A DNA stretch of 64,000 bases from Serratia liquefaciens (GTDB lineage Bacteria > Pseudomonadota > Gammaproteobacteria > Enterobacterales > Enterobacteriaceae). A model generated the notes under the pieces. The model was not told the origin of the DNA, ran no database searches, and worked only from the letters and a program-made list of their open reading frames with translations. Shown here in pieces: positions 1-11,419 of the stretch. The translations under genes were made by a program, and so were the position numbers. Numbering within the stretch: position 1 is the stretch's first letter; every line of letters starts with the position of its first letter. Location: the NCBI GenBank assembly GCA_012719855.1, contig JAAXZN010000048.1:1-64000 (forward strand). The letters run 5' to 3'.

Positions 1-13
1 GTACCCATGCGAC

Positions 14-89
<76 letters not shown>

Positions 90-144
90 AAAAATTCAAA
101 GGCCATGTTGTTGTTTGATGGCCGGATGCCTAAAGCATCTCAAT

Positions 145-220
<76 letters not shown>

Positions 221-312
221 ATTTTCTCTTCGTTTCAAACTCAGTCCAACGCCTTTAACGGCGCGGTTCTTTGTCTCGTTATACATACCCTGTCGAAATG
301 TTGTGAACAGAC

Positions 313-550
313 TTATCCACAGGTAGCGCTCATAATACCCTCAGCTCAAAAAATCAACGCCACACAAATGAAATATATATTGCATTGATTTGTAAGCATA
401 TTTAATTATCGAAAAACGTTATACCGATCACTTGCTCTTTTTGTTGCAGTTGAAAGACAAAGCATTTTTATTTTTATGCACAAATCCACAGAGTGACTAT
501 CGCCCCTGAAAGAGAGATTTCAGGCATCCCTCGGCAATCCTTTTTCCACA
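313..550. promoter_or_regulatory. datA-like DnaA-box region
   Basis: The space from 221 to 519 holds no gene. It contains DnaA boxes fitting TTWTNCACA, all in one orientation: TTATCCACA at 313-321, TTATGCACA at 474-482, and TTTTCCACA at 542-550 just inside the end of queG. Another TTATCCACA lies within queG at 1100-1108. An AT-rich stretch between the first two boxes holds a one-mismatch IHF-like site on the minus strand at 378-390. In E. coli, datA lies between the glyVXY tRNAs and queG; it binds many DnaA molecules and, with IHF between two boxes, promotes DnaA-ATP hydrolysis. Position and box content suggest the same locus. Box spacing was read by eye and IHF binding is inferred. Confidence 0.7.
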
Positions 551-1659
551 GCCCGTATCAATCGTTTTTTCTGCGTTGTCTGCACTTCTATGCCTTGCGC
601 CTCACGCCGTGCCAGCTGCTGCGCCAGCGCCCAGTGGATATGTTCATCCAGCATCGCATCTTGTTCCAACCGAGCACGCAACGCCACCACTGCCGCATCC
701 AGGTAGGGGGCATTGCCCAGCGCCACGGCGATATTGCGCAGCCAGCGCAAATGGCCGATACGCCGGATGGCGGAACCTTCAGTGATGCGCAGGAATTTCT
801 CTTCCGTCCAACCAAAGAGTTCGATCAGCTGCGGCGCATGCAGCGCGGCCCGTGGGCTGAAGTCATCTTCGTCAGTGAGCTGCGAAAAGCGGTTCCACGG
901 GCAAATAAGCTGGCAATCATCACAGCCGTAAATACGGTTGCCCAATAGCGGCCGAAACTCTTCAGGGATGGCGCCCTCGAGCTCGATAGTCAGATAGGAG
1001 ATGCAGCGGCGTGCGTCTACGGTATAGGGGGCGACGATGGCTCCGGTTGGGCAGGTGGTGATACAGGCGACGCAGCGGCCGCACTGTTCCTCCTGAGGCT
1101 TATCCACAGGCAGCGGCAGGTCGATCAGCAGTTCGCCGAGAAAGAACCAGGAGCCGGCTTCGCGGTTTAAAATAAGTGAGTGTTTACCAACCCAGCCAAT
1201 GCCGGCTTTGGAGGCCAGTGCGCGTTCCATCACCGGCGCGGAGTCGACAAAGGGGCGGAAATTAAGTTCGCCGCAGTAGGCCTGGATCTGATCGCCGAGT
1301 TTTTTCAGCCGCTGGCGCAGCAGCTTGTGATAATCCCGCCCCAGCGCATAACGGCTGACATAGCCCAACTGCGGGTTATTCAAGGTACTGGCGAAGGCCG
1401 CCTTGGCCGGCAGGTAGTTCATGCGCACGCTGATAACGCGCAGCGTGCCGGGCAACAGCTCATGCGGCCGGGCGCGCAGCATGCCATGGCGCGCCATCCA
1501 CTCCATTTCACCGTGGTATTGTTTGTCTAACCAGGCCTGCAGTTTGGGCTCTTCCGCACTCAGATCGGTGTCGCAGATGCCTACCTGCTGGAATCCTAGC
1601 GATTGCCCCCATTGCTTGATATGTTGGGCGAGTTGATTGAGATCGAGGGGGTGAGTCAT
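520..1659 (-). CDS. queG: epoxyqueuosine reductase QueG
   Basis: About 379 residues, the E. coli QueG length. It performs the last step of queuosine synthesis, reducing epoxyqueuosine to queuosine in tRNA, using cobalamin and two [4Fe-4S] clusters. Ferredoxin-type cysteine motifs are visible in CGRCVACITTCPTGA and CDDCQLICPWN. The start is the ATG opening [10 protein letters not shown]; upstream in-frame extensions would run into nnr and have no family counterpart. The start codons of queG and nnr overlap on opposite strands at the tetranucleotide CATG (1657-1660). A 7-bp inverted repeat (505-524) spans the stop codon but has no U-tract. Confidence 0.95.
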   Translation of the reverse strand: MTHPLDLNQLAQHIKQWGQSLGFQQVGICDTDLSAEEPKLQAWLDKQYHGEMEWMARHGMLRARPHELLPGTLRVISVRMNYLPAKAAFASTLNNPQLGYVSRYALGRDYHKLLRQRLKKLGDQIQAYCGELNFRPFVDSAPVMERALASKAGIGWVGKHSLILNREAGSWFFLGELLIDLPLPVDKPQEEQCGRCVACITTCPTGAIVAPYTVDARRCISYLTIELEGAIPEEFRPLLGNRIYGCDDCQLICPWNRFSQLTDEDDFSPRAALHAPQLIELFGWTEEKFLRITEGSAIRRIGHLRWLRNIAVALGNAPYLDAAVVALRARLEQDAMLDEHIHWALAQQLARREAQGIEVQTTQKKRLIRAVEKGLPRDA

Positions 1660-3169
1660 GACGGGCCACAGTGAAAAACGATACTCTGACAGTTTACCAC
1701 ACTCTGTCTGGTCTGCGGACTGGATCCGGCGTGCGGAAGCGGACGCCGCCGCCTCGCAGGTCATCTCACTCTATCAACTGATGCAACGTGCCGGTGAGGC
1801 GGCTTACACGCTGGCGTGCGACCAATACCCTGCCGCCCACCACTGGCTGGTGCTGTGCGGCCATGGCAACAATGGCGGTGACGGCTACGTTGTCGCCCGC
1901 CTTGCTGCGGCGGCCGGCGTCAAAATCAGCCTGATTGCCTGCCAAGGCACGCGCCCACTGCCTTCAGAAGCGGCGGCTGCCAGACAGGCATGGTTGGCCA
2001 GCGGCGGCGAGATCCATCCCATCGACAGCCGCTGGCCTGAAGACATAGATCTGATCATCGACGGCCTGCTCGGTACTGGATTAAGCAGTGCGCCGCGGGC
2101 GCCGTACGATGCCCTGATTGAAGCCGTTAACCGCAGCCGCGCGCCGGTTATCGCACTCGATATTCCCTCGGGCCTGCTGGCTGAAAGCGGTGCAGCGCCT
2201 GGAGCCGTCATTCGCGCAGCGCATACCATGACTTTCATCGCGCTCAAACCGGGTCTGCTGACCGGCCAGGCCCGTGATTGGGTCGGGCAACTTCACCAGA
2301 GTACGCTAGGATTATCGGGGTGGCTGGCAAAGCAACCGACGCAGATTCAGCGGCTTACTGCCGAATCGCTGTCCCAGTGGCTGAAGCCGCGTCGTCCCTG
2401 CTCACATAAAGGTGAACAGGGGCGTTTGTTAGTGGTGGGGGGCGATCATGGCTTTGGCGGCGCGATACGCATGGCGGCAGAAGCGGCGTTGCGCAGCGGC
2501 GCTGGGTTAGTGCGAGTACTTACTCACATTGAGCATGTCGGGCCCTTGCTGACCGCCAGACCGGAACTGATGGTGCAACCGCTGAGCGACGAGGGATTGC
2601 AGCAGGCGCTCGAATGGGCGGATGTGCTGGTGATTGGCCCGGGTTTGGGCCAGGGTCAATGGGGTAGGAATGCGCTGAAAATATTGCAAGCCAGTGATAA
2701 ACCGGCGTTATGGGACGCCGATGCGCTGAACTTACTGGCATTAAATCCCGAGAAGCGTCAGAATCGTGTGATTACCCCGCATCCTGGGGAGGCGGCACGC
2801 CTGCTGGGGTGCCGTACCGCCGAGATTGAGAGTGACCGCTTACTTGCAGTGCGTAATCTGGTAGCGCATTACGGTGGCGTGGCCGTGCTGAAAGGTGCGG
2901 GTACGTTGATCGCCGATGATCAAGGCCAGATGGCGATCGCCGACGTCGGCAACGCCGGCATGGCCTCAGGTGGAATGGGTGATGTGCTGTCCGGTATCAT
3001 CGGCGGTTTGCTGGGGCAAAAGCTCTCACTGTATGATGCAGCCTGCGCCGGTTGCGTGGCGCATGGCGCAGCCGCCGATCGCGTGGCGGCAAGACAAGGA
3101 ATAAGGGGGATGCTGGCGAGCGATTTATTGCCGGAAATCCCTTATTACGTTAATCCTGAGTTGGCATAA
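1658..3169 (+). CDS. nnr: bifunctional NAD(P)HX epimerase/dehydratase Nnr
   Basis: 503 residues (E. coli YjeF/Nnr 515). It repairs hydrated NADH and NADPH. The N-terminal YjeF_N epimerase domain (about 20-215) carries [16 protein letters not shown]; the C-terminal ADP-dependent dehydratase domain (about 225-495) carries the ribokinase-like [15 protein letters not shown]. It is the first gene of a long same-strand run through hflC. Its ATG shares bases with the oppositely oriented queG start, so its promoter must lie inside queG. tsaE follows after 14 bp, which implies co-transcription. Confidence 0.96.
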   Translation: MTGHSEKRYSDSLPHSVWSADWIRRAEADAAASQVISLYQLMQRAGEAAYTLACDQYPAAHHWLVLCGHGNNGGDGYVVARLAAAAGVKISLIACQGTRPLPSEAAAARQAWLASGGEIHPIDSRWPEDIDLIIDGLLGTGLSSAPRAPYDALIEAVNRSRAPVIALDIPSGLLAESGAAPGAVIRAAHTMTFIALKPGLLTGQARDWVGQLHQSTLGLSGWLAKQPTQIQRLTAESLSQWLKPRRPCSHKGEQGRLLVVGGDHGFGGAIRMAAEAALRSGAGLVRVLTHIEHVGPLLTARPELMVQPLSDEGLQQALEWADVLVIGPGLGQGQWGRNALKILQASDKPALWDADALNLLALNPEKRQNRVITPHPGEAARLLGCRTAEIESDRLLAVRNLVAHYGGVAVLKGAGTLIADDQGQMAIADVGNAGMASGGMGDVLSGIIGGLLGQKLSLYDAACAGCVAHGAAADRVAARQGIRGMLASDLLPEIPYYVNPELA

Positions 3170-3183
3170 ATAGAAACTATCGA

Positions 3184-3654
3184 ATGAAAGAACTCGTTTT
3201 ACCGCTGCCGGATGAGGCAGCGACTGTCGCATTGGGTACCGCCTTGGCTAAGGCGTGCGATCGCGCCAGCGTAATTTACCTTTACGGTGACCTGGGCGCC
3301 GGTAAAACCACCTTCAGCCGTGGTTTTCTGCAGGCATTGGGCCACCAGGGCAACGTTAAAAGCCCAACTTATACGCTGGTGGAGCCTTATGCGCTGCAGC
3401 CGCTGGCGGTATACCATTTTGATCTGTATCGCCTGGCCGATCCGGAAGAACTCGAATTTATGGGCATTCGCGATTATTTTGCGCAGGATGCCATTTGCCT
3501 GGTGGAATGGCCACAGCAGGGGACCGGCGTCTTGCCGGAACCGGATTTGGAGCTGCATCTCAGCTACCAGGATCAGGGGCGCGAAGCAAAAATTCAGGCG
3601 GTTTCTGCCTACGGCAGCCAGCTTTTAGACCGTATTCACGGGCCACAGGAATGA
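3184..3654 (+). CDS. tsaE: tRNA threonylcarbamoyladenosine ATPase TsaE
   Basis: 156 residues (E. coli 153). It is the ATPase partner of TsaB-TsaD in making t6A37 in ANN-decoding tRNAs. The Walker A motif GDLGAGKTT is near residues 35-43, followed by the family stretch [10 protein letters not shown] and the Walker B-like HFDLYRL. It lies between nnr and amiB with gaps of 14 and 7 bp, as in E. coli, so it is probably translated from the same transcript. Confidence 0.95.
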   Translation: MKELVLPLPDEAATVALGTALAKACDRASVIYLYGDLGAGKTTFSRGFLQALGHQGNVKSPTYTLVEPYALQPLAVYHFDLYRLADPEELEFMGIRDYFAQDAICLVEWPQQGTGVLPEPDLELHLSYQDQGREAKIQAVSAYGSQLLDRIHGPQE

Positions 3655-3661
3655 CGCCGCA

Positions 3662-5458
3662 ATGACGTATGCGTTGAGAAAATTACTCGTAATCGCCCTG
3701 ATCGCCGTATTGGGGCCTTTGGGTGCGGCCAGTGCGTTGGCCGCATCGTCGTTGTCTGATATTAAAGTCACCAATGCTCAGCGTGAAGCCACGGTATCGG
3801 TGAGCTTCAACGGCCCGCCAGACTATGCTTTCTTCCCCTTGCACGGCCCGGACCGCGTGGTGTTGGATGTAAACCAGAAAGGCAAGGTGGGCGGTTTGCC
3901 TCTGAATTTCAGCGGCCAGAATCTGGTGAAAAGCATTCGCTCCAGCGCACCGAAAGATGCCCAGAGCGTGCGGTTGGTATTTGACTTGACTCAGCGTTCA
4001 AAGACCCGGGTAGCCACGCGCCAGAACGGCAGTGTCTATACCGTGGTGTTCACCATCGCCGCCGAGGGCAGCGCAAACACCACGGTACGAAAATCCCCGA
4101 CGCCGGCTCCGGTGGTCGTGAACCCACCGACGCGTAAAGCCCCGGTGGTGGTGAGTGAGCCTGAACCAGAGCCTGCTCCGGTGCGCAGAGCGCCAAGCGG
4201 TTCCAATCCTTTCACCAATAAGCCTACCGTGGTTGCGGGCACCGCATCTGAGGTTACGCCGCGCAGCAGCCGCGTTTCCGCCGGTTCCGGCGACCGGGTG
4301 GTGGTGGCTATTGATGCCGGTCACGGTGGCCAGGATCCGGGTGCCATCGGCCCGAACGGCCTGAAAGAGAAAAACGTAACTATCGCCATCGCCCGCCGCT
4401 TGCAGGCGTTGTTGGATGCCGATCCACAGTTTAAACCGGTGTTGACGCGTAACGGCGACTACTTCATTTCGGTGATGGGCCGCTCTGACGTGGCGCGTAA
4501 GCAAGGCGCTAACGTGCTGGTCTCCATTCACGCCGACGCCGCGCCAAACCGCAGCGCCAACGGGGCTTCCGTTTGGGTTCTGTCCAACCGCCGCGCCAAC
4601 AGCGAGATGGCTGGCTGGCTGGAACAGCATGAGAAACAGTCCGAATTGCTGGGCGGTGCGGGTGATTTGCTGGCCAACAGCCAGGCGGATCCTTACCTGA
4701 GCCAGGCGGTACTGGATCTGCAGTTCGGTCACTCGCAACGTGTGGGCTACGATGTCGCGGTAAAAGTCTTGCAGCAATTGCAGAGCGTCGGTTCATTGCA
4801 TAAACGTCGTCCTGAACACGCCAGTCTTGGCGTGCTGCGTTCGCCGGATATCCCATCCTTGTTGGTGGAAACAGGATTTATCAGTAATAGCACGGAGGAG
4901 CGGCTGCTCGGCAGTAGCGCATATCAGGAGAAAATTGCCCGGGCGATCCACAACGGCCTGCGCAGTTATTTCCTGGCGCACCCGCTACAAGCCGACCCAA
5001 AGGTGGAAAACCGACCGCTGGACGTCGCAGCGGCGGTTAACTCCTCAACACAAGACGTCAGTCAGCCTGCTCCGGTCACCCGTTCGACCGGCAGCAGCCG
5101 CATTAGCGGCAAAACGCAGATCCACGTGGTGAAGCGAGCCGAAACGCTCTCCGGCATTGCCGATAGCTATGGCACCACCATGGCGGCGTTGCGTGATCTG
5201 AACAAGCTGAAGAAAGACGGCGTGTGGGTCGGCCAGCGCCTTAAAGTGCCGGCGGGTAAAACCGCCGTGACGGTCAGTACGGTCGCCAAGGCAAAACCCA
5301 GCGTGAAGAAGCCGTCCAGGCACAAAGTGACCCGCGGTGATACCTTGTCCTCCATCGCTACCCGTTATGGTGTCAGCGTCAGTGACCTGAAGCGCGTGAA
5401 TAAACTGAAGTCGGACGTCGCGCCGCTGGATCGGACGCTGACCATTCCGCAGGCCTAG
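3662..5458 (+). CDS. amiB: N-acetylmuramoyl-L-alanine amidase AmiB
   Basis: 598 residues, much longer than E. coli AmiB (445). A signal peptide ends near residue 28 (LGAASALAA). An AMIN septal-targeting domain covers about 29-130, followed by a Pro-rich linker. The amidase_3 domain (about 215-445) has zinc ligands in [12 protein letters not shown] (His near 221), the following LKEKN glutamate and VSIHAD. Two LysM domains follow, about 486-530 and 553-597. The family splits septal peptidoglycan under FtsEX-EnvC control. The extra length comes from the linkers and the second LysM, suggesting stronger wall binding. mutL begins 22 bp later. Confidence 0.95.
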   Translation: MTYALRKLLVIALIAVLGPLGAASALAASSLSDIKVTNAQREATVSVSFNGPPDYAFFPLHGPDRVVLDVNQKGKVGGLPLNFSGQNLVKSIRSSAPKDAQSVRLVFDLTQRSKTRVATRQNGSVYTVVFTIAAEGSANTTVRKSPTPAPVVVNPPTRKAPVVVSEPEPEPAPVRRAPSGSNPFTNKPTVVAGTASEVTPRSSRVSAGSGDRVVVAIDAGHGGQDPGAIGPNGLKEKNVTIAIARRLQALLDADPQFKPVLTRNGDYFISVMGRSDVARKQGANVLVSIHADAAPNRSANGASVWVLSNRRANSEMAGWLEQHEKQSELLGGAGDLLANSQADPYLSQAVLDLQFGHSQRVGYDVAVKVLQQLQSVGSLHKRRPEHASLGVLRSPDIPSLLVETGFISNSTEERLLGSSAYQEKIARAIHNGLRSYFLAHPLQADPKVENRPLDVAAAVNSSTQDVSQPAPVTRSTGSSRISGKTQIHVVKRAETLSGIADSYGTTMAALRDLNKLKKDGVWVGQRLKVPAGKTAVTVSTVAKAKPSVKKPSRHKVTRGDTLSSIATRYGVSVSDLKRVNKLKSDVAPLDRTLTIPQA

Positions 5459-5480
5459 CGCCCACATTAGAGGAATCAGT

Positions 5481-7355
5481 ATGCCCATCCAGGTGTTACC
5501 GCCCCAGCTTGCCAACCAGATTGCCGCCGGTGAAGTGGTCGAACGGCCCGCGTCAGTGGTAAAGGAACTGGTGGAAAACAGTCTGGATGCCGGTGCGACA
5601 CGCATTGATATTGATATCGAACGCGGCGGTGCCAAGCTGATTCGCATCCGTGATAACGGCTGTGGCATCGGTAAGGACGATCTGGCTTTGGCATTGGCCC
5701 GTCATGCCACCAGTAAAATCAGTACGCTCGACGATCTGGAAGCCATCGTCAGTCTCGGCTTTCGCGGCGAGGCGCTGGCCAGCATCAGCTCGGTTTCCCG
5801 TTTGACGCTCACCTCGCGCACCGCGGAACAGAATGAAGCCTGGCAGGCCTATGCCGAAGGCCGCGATCAGGCGGTGACGGTCAAACCGGCGGCGCATCCG
5901 ATAGGCAGCACGCTGGAAGTGCTGGATCTGTTTTACAACACCCCGGCGCGGCGCAAATTCATGCGCACCGAGAAAACCGAATTCGGCCATATCGATGAAG
6001 TGGTGCGGCGCATTGCGCTGGCGCGTTTCGATGTGGCGATCAACCTCAGCCACAACGGCAAACTGATCCGCCAATATCGCGCAGCGAAAGACGAGAGCCA
6101 ATATGAGCGCCGCCTGGGCAGCATTTGCGGCCCGTCTTTTTTGCAGCATGCGCTGAACATTTCCTGGCAGCACGGCGATCTGACCATTCGCGGCTGGGTG
6201 GCTGATCCTGCCGGGGCGCGTCAATTGGGTGAGATGCAGTATTGCTACGTCAATAGCCGCATGATGCGCGATCGTCTGATCAACCATGCCATCCGCCAGG
6301 CCTATCAGGATCAACTGAAAGACGATCAGCAGCCCGCGTACGTACTGTATCTCGAGGTCGACCCGCATCAGGTAGACGTGAATGTGCATCCGGCCAAGCA
6401 CGAGGTGCGTTTCCATCAGGCGCGGCTGGTGCATGACTTTATTTATCAGGCGGTGACCACCGTGCTGCAGCAGGTCGGCAACGCGCCGCTGCCGCTGGAC
6501 GATGAGCCGGAGCAACCGTCGGCGCCAACCTGGCAGCCGGAAAATCGCGTCGCTGCCGGCGGCAATCATTTTTCGCAGCCGGCGCCGCGTCGTGAATCTC
6601 AGCCTAGTGAGGCTGGCGTTGCGCGTGAGCGCGCACCTCAACCGGCCTACCAGGCAGGCAACGGCTACCAAAAGCGTGAGGGCGAGCTTTACGGCAAACT
6701 GATGCAGGCCGCCCCGGTGGTGGAGCCAGCGCCAGAAACGCCGAAACAACCGCTGTTCCCACCGGTAAAGGCTGAGCGTGATATGCCGCTGGACGGCAGC
6801 CAGCACAGCTTTGGCCGGGTGCTGATGATCCACCCACCGTGCTTCGCGCTGATTGAGCGTCGCCAGCAATTGATGTTGCTCAACCTGCCGGTGGCCGAAC
6901 GCTGGTTACGCCAGGCGCAGCTTAACCCGGCTGAAGAAGGCCTGCGGCCGCAGCCGTTGCTGATCCCCATCAAACTGACGCTGAATAAGCAAGAGGCGGC
7001 CGCTTGCGTGCGCCATCAGCCGTTACTGGTCAAAATGGGATTGGATTTGCAGACAGATCATGGGCGTGTGACGCTGCGCGCAGTACCTTTACCATTACGC
7101 CAACAAAATTTACAAAAACTGATACCCGAACTGTTAGGCTATCTGGCCGAGCATCAGGAGATGTCGCCCCCGGTGTTAGCCACCTGGTTCGCACGCCACT
7201 TGGGCAGCGAACATGAGCAGTGGAACACCTCGCAAGCGATACAATTGCTGACCGACGTTGAACGACTTTGCCCGCAGCTGGTCAAATCACCACCGAGCGG
7301 ACTTTTACAACCTGTTGATTTACAGGCTGCACTGGCAGCCCTTACGCATGATTGA
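5481..7355 (+). CDS. mutL: DNA mismatch repair protein MutL
   Basis: 624 residues (E. coli 615). It is the ATPase that links MutS mismatch recognition to MutH and UvrD. GHKL ATPase motifs are intact: [23 protein letters not shown] and [10 protein letters not shown] in the first 100 residues, then [14 protein letters not shown] near 300-315. A low-complexity linker (about 335-430) leads to the C-terminal dimerization domain. I see no QXHAXXEX-type endonuclease motif, as expected for a species with MutH. Its last 8 bases overlap the start of miaA. Confidence 0.97.
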   Translation: MPIQVLPPQLANQIAAGEVVERPASVVKELVENSLDAGATRIDIDIERGGAKLIRIRDNGCGIGKDDLALALARHATSKISTLDDLEAIVSLGFRGEALASISSVSRLTLTSRTAEQNEAWQAYAEGRDQAVTVKPAAHPIGSTLEVLDLFYNTPARRKFMRTEKTEFGHIDEVVRRIALARFDVAINLSHNGKLIRQYRAAKDESQYERRLGSICGPSFLQHALNISWQHGDLTIRGWVADPAGARQLGEMQYCYVNSRMMRDRLINHAIRQAYQDQLKDDQQPAYVLYLEVDPHQVDVNVHPAKHEVRFHQARLVHDFIYQAVTTVLQQVGNAPLPLDDEPEQPSAPTWQPENRVAAGGNHFSQPAPRRESQPSEAGVARERAPQPAYQAGNGYQKREGELYGKLMQAAPVVEPAPETPKQPLFPPVKAERDMPLDGSQHSFGRVLMIHPPCFALIERRQQLMLLNLPVAERWLRQAQLNPAEEGLRPQPLLIPIKLTLNKQEAAACVRHQPLLVKMGLDLQTDHGRVTLRAVPLPLRQQNLQKLIPELLGYLAEHQEMSPPVLATWFARHLGSEHEQWNTSQAIQLLTDVERLCPQLVKSPPSGLLQPVDLQAALAALTHD

Positions 7356-8289
7356 AACTGAAATGACACCACGTCCCCCGGCTATTTTTATTATGGGGCC
7401 GACCGCCTCGGGCAAGACCACGTTGGCGATCGCGCTGCGTGAACGCCTGCCTGTGGAACTGATCAGCGTGGATTCCGCGCTGATTTATCGCGGCATGGAT
7501 ATCGGCACGGCTAAACCGAGCGCTGAAGAATTGGCGCAGGCGCCGCACCGATTGATTGATATTCGCGATCCTGCCGAAGCTTACTCAGCCGCGGATTTTC
7601 GCGCCGACGCACTGAAAGAGATGGCCGCCATTACCGCCGCCGGGCGTATCCCGCTGCTGGTGGGGGGCACCATGCTTTACTTCAAGGCGCTGTTGGAAGG
7701 TTTATCGCCGCTGCCGCCTGCCGATCCGGCGGTGCGAGAGCGTATCGAACAGCAGGCGGCGGAGCAGGGTTGGGACGTTTTACACCGTCAGTTACAAGAG
7801 ATTGACCCGGTTGCGGCATTGAGAATTCATCCTAATGATCCGCAGAGACTGTCCAGAGCACTGGAAGTTTTTTTTATTTCGGGTAAAACTTTAACGGAAC
7901 TGACTAAAATTTCGGGTGAATCGTTGCCGTATCATGTTCACCAATTTGCGATAGCGCCGACCAGCCGTGAGTTGATCCATCAACGCATAGCGCTGCGGTA
8001 CCATCAAATGTTGGCGGCAGGTTTTGAGACGGAAGCGCGTGCACTTTTTGCACGGGGTGATTTGCATACGGATTTGCCTTCCATTCGCTGTGTCGGTTAT
8101 CGCCAGATGTGGTCATATTTATCTGGCGAAATTAGTTACGATGAGATGGTTTATCGTGGTATTTGCGCAACGCGTCAGTTGGCCAAGCGCCAAATGACCT
8201 GGTTACGAGGCTGGAACTCGGTACATTGGCTGGACAGCGAGAAGCCGGGAGAGGCTTTGGACTCGGTAATACAGGTTGTTAGTGCATAG
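7348..8289 (+). CDS. miaA: tRNA dimethylallyltransferase MiaA
   Basis: 313 residues. It transfers a dimethylallyl group to A37 of UNN-decoding tRNAs, the first step to ms2i6A. The P-loop GPTASGKT lies near residues 15-22, followed by [18 protein letters not shown] and, near the C-terminus, [12 protein letters not shown] and TRQLAKRQ. The chosen ATG overlaps the mutL stop by 8 bases, implying translational coupling; an upstream in-frame start would give 30 non-conserved residues. hfq follows after a 114-bp gap with its own promoter. Confidence 0.96.
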   Translation: MIETEMTPRPPAIFIMGPTASGKTTLAIALRERLPVELISVDSALIYRGMDIGTAKPSAEELAQAPHRLIDIRDPAEAYSAADFRADALKEMAAITAAGRIPLLVGGTMLYFKALLEGLSPLPPADPAVRERIEQQAAEQGWDVLHRQLQEIDPVAALRIHPNDPQRLSRALEVFFISGKTLTELTKISGESLPYHVHQFAIAPTSRELIHQRIALRYHQMLAAGFETEARALFARGDLHTDLPSIRCVGYRQMWSYLSGEISYDEMVYRGICATRQLAKRQMTWLRGWNSVHWLDSEKPGEALDSVIQVVSA

Positions 8290-8300
8290 GTCGAGTGATT

Positions 8301-8309
8301 GTGTACAAT
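8301..8309 (+). promoter_or_regulatory. candidate hfq promoter, extended -10
   Basis: TGTG followed by TACAAT (8304-8309) sits about 95 bp before hfq and forms an extended -10 element. I recall the E. coli hfq leader having the same block here. No convincing -35 is visible, which suits an extended -10 promoter. Heat-shock promoters known inside E. coli miaA were not resolved. Confidence 0.5.
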
Positions 8310-8391
8310 TGATGAGTATTCAGCGCGCAAATTTTTTAGGTCGTTTATTTTAGAGCCGACAGGTTCTTAGTTAAAAACAACAAGCAAATAA

Positions 8392-8712
<321 letters not shown>

Positions 8713-8807
8713 AGCGCGTTGCGAGTCAACCATGAAGGGGAGCATAAGCAGCCGTGGGCTGTTTATGTCCCCCAAACTCACGGGTTCCCGTTTGAGAGGT
8801 TGCACGC

Positions 8808-10088
8808 TTGTTTGACCGTTATGAAGCCGGTGAGCAGGCCGTCCTGGTTCATATCTATTTCTCGCAAGACAAAGACACAGAAGATCTCAGTGAGTTCGAA
8901 TCCCTGGTGTCCTCTGCGGGTGTCGAAGCTTTGCAAGTGGTGACTGGTAGCCGCAAAGCCCCGCATCCCAAATACTTTGTCGGTGAAGGAAAGGCCGAAG
9001 AAATTGCAGACGCGGTAAAAGCCAGTGGCGCATCTGTTGTCCTGTTTGATCACTCCCTTTCCGCAGCGCAGGAGAGAAATCTTGAACGCCTGTGCGAATG
9101 CCGGGTGATCGATCGCACCGGGTTGATTCTAGACATCTTTGCCCAGCGTGCCCGTACCCATGAAGGTAAGCTGCAGGTAGAGCTGGCGCAGTTGCGCCAT
9201 ATCGCCACGCGTTTGGTTCGTGGCTGGACTCACCTTGAGCGTCAAAAGGGGGGGATTGGCCTGCGCGGGCCAGGGGAAACCCAGTTAGAGACCGACCGTC
9301 GTCTGTTGCGCGATCGCATTAGCTTGATTCTACGCCGCCTGGAGCGGGTAGCTAAGCAGCGTGAACAGGGCCGACGTGCGCGTACCCGTGCTGAAGTGCC
9401 GACCGTGTCGCTGGTAGGGTATACCAACGCCGGTAAATCCACCCTGTTTAACCGAATTACGTCCGCCGATGTGTACGCGGCAGACCAGCTATTTGCCACT
9501 TTGGATCCTACCCTGCGGCGCATTGACGTGGCCGACGTGGGCGATACCGTGTTGGCGGATACCGTAGGCTTTATCCGGCACCTGCCGCACGATCTGGTGG
9601 CCGCCTTCAAGGCGACGCTGCAAGAAACGCGTCAGGCATCTTTGCTGTTACATGTAATCGACGCCGCGGATACCCGCGTCGATGAAAACATTGAAGCGGT
9701 CAATACCGTGTTGGCAGAGATTGAATCGGATGAGATCCCTACACTTTTAGTGATGAACAAAATAGATATGCTGGATGATTTTGTCCCGCGTATCGACCGC
9801 AACGATGAAAACTTACCGATCCGGGTGTGGCTGTCCGCCGCCAGCGGTGAAGGTATCCCGTTGCTGTATCAGGCGTTGACGGAGCGCTTATCGGGGGAAA
9901 TCGCGCATTATGAGCTGCGCTTACCGCCAGAGGCAGGCCGTCTTCGTAGCCGTTTTTACCAGCTTCAGGCAATTGAAAAAGAGTGGAACGAAGAAGACGG
10001 CAGCATTGGCGTGGTGGTACGTATGCCTATCGTCGAATGGCGTCGCCTCTGCAAACAGGAACAGGAACTGATTAACTTTATAGTATGA
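8808..10088 (+). CDS. hflX: ribosome-splitting GTPase HflX (TTG start)
   Basis: 426 residues. HflX is a GTPase that splits stalled 70S ribosomes, notably after heat shock. An N-terminal HflX domain (1-195, with [17 protein letters not shown]) precedes the G domain with G1 GYTNAGKST near 205, [10 protein letters not shown] (G3) and NKID (G4). The start is a TTG opening [10 protein letters not shown], aligned with E. coli; no ATG gives the full N-terminus. The 95-bp gap from hfq shows no strong terminator, so read-through from hfq is likely. Confidence 0.95.
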   Translation: MFDRYEAGEQAVLVHIYFSQDKDTEDLSEFESLVSSAGVEALQVVTGSRKAPHPKYFVGEGKAEEIADAVKASGASVVLFDHSLSAAQERNLERLCECRVIDRTGLILDIFAQRARTHEGKLQVELAQLRHIATRLVRGWTHLERQKGGIGLRGPGETQLETDRRLLRDRISLILRRLERVAKQREQGRRARTRAEVPTVSLVGYTNAGKSTLFNRITSADVYAADQLFATLDPTLRRIDVADVGDTVLADTVGFIRHLPHDLVAAFKATLQETRQASLLLHVIDAADTRVDENIEAVNTVLAEIESDEIPTLLVMNKIDMLDDFVPRIDRNDENLPIRVWLSAASGEGIPLLYQALTERLSGEIAHYELRLPPEAGRLRSRFYQLQAIEKEWNEEDGSIGVVVRMPIVEWRRLCKQEQELINFIV

Positions 10089-10156
10089 TCATATCCTGTT
10101 ACATTTGAGCTTCGCGTAAGCCTGAAGTACCCAATCACAGAATATGGAGCTAAAAC

Positions 10157-11416
10157 ATGGCGTGGAATCAGCCCGGTAATAACGGACAGGACCGCGACCC
10201 GTGGGGGAGCAGCAATAACAATGGCGGCAACTCTGGCGGTAATAACAAAGGCGGTCGTGATCAAGGACCACCTGATTTGGACGATATCTTCCGCAAGCTG
10301 AGCAAGAAATTGAGCGGTTTGGGCGGGGGCAAAGGCTCCAACAGCAATAACAGCGGCGGCACCGGCACTTCTGGCCCGGGCCTCAGCGGTCGCATTATCG
10401 GCATTGCCGCGGTAGCGGTAGTGGTGATTTGGGCTGCCAGCGGCTTCTACACCATCAAGGAAGCCGAACGCGGCGTTGTCACCCGTTTTGGCAAGTTCAG
10501 CCACCTGGTACAGCCAGGTCTGAACTGGAAGCCGACCTTTATCGATGAAGTGCGTCCGGTCAACGTGGAGTCGGTTCGTGAACTGGCGGCCTCTGGCGTG
10601 ATGCTGACCTCCGATGAGAACGTCGTGCGCGTAGAAATGAACGTGCAGTACCGCGTGACCAATCCGGAAGCCTATCTGTTCAGCGTGACCAATGCCGACG
10701 ACAGCCTGAGCCAGGCTACTGACAGTGCCCTGCGTGGCGTTATCGGCAAGTACACCATGGACAAGATCCTGACCGAAGGCCGTACCATCGTGCGTAGCGA
10801 TACCCAACGCGTACTGGAAGAAACTATTCGTCCGTACAACATGGGCATCACGCTACTGGACGTCAACTTCCAGGCCGCTCGTCCGCCGGAAGAGGTGAAA
10901 GCCGCATTTGACGATGCGATTGCCGCACGTGAGAACGAGCAGCAGTACATCCGTGAAGCAGAAGCTTACGCCAACGAAGTTCAGCCACGTGCGAACGGCC
11001 AGGCACAACGTCTGCTGGAAGATGCCAAAGCGTATAAAGACCGTACCGTCCTGGAAGCTCAGGGTGAGGTTGCACGCTTTGCCAAGCTGTTGCCGGAATA
11101 CAAGTCAGCACCGCAAATTACCCGTGAGCGTCTGTATATCGAAACCATGGAAAAAGTCTTGAGCCACACCCGTAAGGTGTTGGTGAACGACAAAGGCAAC
11201 AATCTGATGGTGTTGCCGCTGGAACAAATGCTGCGTGGCCAAACCGGCGCAGCGGCTGACGGCAATAAAGACACCAGCCTGATTCGTCTCAACCCCGCTC
11301 CGTCTGCCAACAGCGGCGCCAGCTCCAGCAGCCAGCGCACCAGCAGCGGCTCGGTCATGGACCAGCGCCGGGCAAATGCGCAGCGTGACGACACCACTCG
11401 CGTAGGGAGAGAGTAA
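10157..11416 (+). CDS. hflK: FtsH regulator HflK
   Basis: 419 residues, the E. coli length. It is an SPFH/prohibitin-family inner-membrane protein forming a large cage with HflC around FtsH. A Gly/Asn-rich cytoplasmic N-terminus (1-75) is followed by one membrane segment (about 79-98) and a periplasmic SPFH domain starting FYTIKEAERGVVTRFGKF. A long helical stretch and a Ser-rich tail end the protein. hflC starts 4 bp after the stop, so the two subunits are translated together. FtsH is encoded at 57.8 kb. Confidence 0.97.
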   Translation: MAWNQPGNNGQDRDPWGSSNNNGGNSGGNNKGGRDQGPPDLDDIFRKLSKKLSGLGGGKGSNSNNSGGTGTSGPGLSGRIIGIAAVAVVVIWAASGFYTIKEAERGVVTRFGKFSHLVQPGLNWKPTFIDEVRPVNVESVRELAASGVMLTSDENVVRVEMNVQYRVTNPEAYLFSVTNADDSLSQATDSALRGVIGKYTMDKILTEGRTIVRSDTQRVLEETIRPYNMGITLLDVNFQAARPPEEVKAAFDDAIAARENEQQYIREAEAYANEVQPRANGQAQRLLEDAKAYKDRTVLEAQGEVARFAKLLPEYKSAPQITRERLYIETMEKVLSHTRKVLVNDKGNNLMVLPLEQMLRGQTGAAADGNKDTSLIRLNPAPSANSGASSSSQRTSSGSVMDQRRANAQRDDTTRVGRE

Positions 11417-11419
11417 TCA

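Noticed and set aside
505-524. Terminator at the end of queG
   Set aside because: CCTGAAA/TTTCAGG can pair but overlaps the stop codon and lacks a U-tract in the direction of transcription.
5553-6869. 438-codon open frame antisense to mutL
   Set aside because: It lies wholly within mutL, has a composition expected from codon bias on the opposite strand, and shows no recognizable domain. The same applies to long antisense frames in purA (13083-14252) and tamB (36726-38072).
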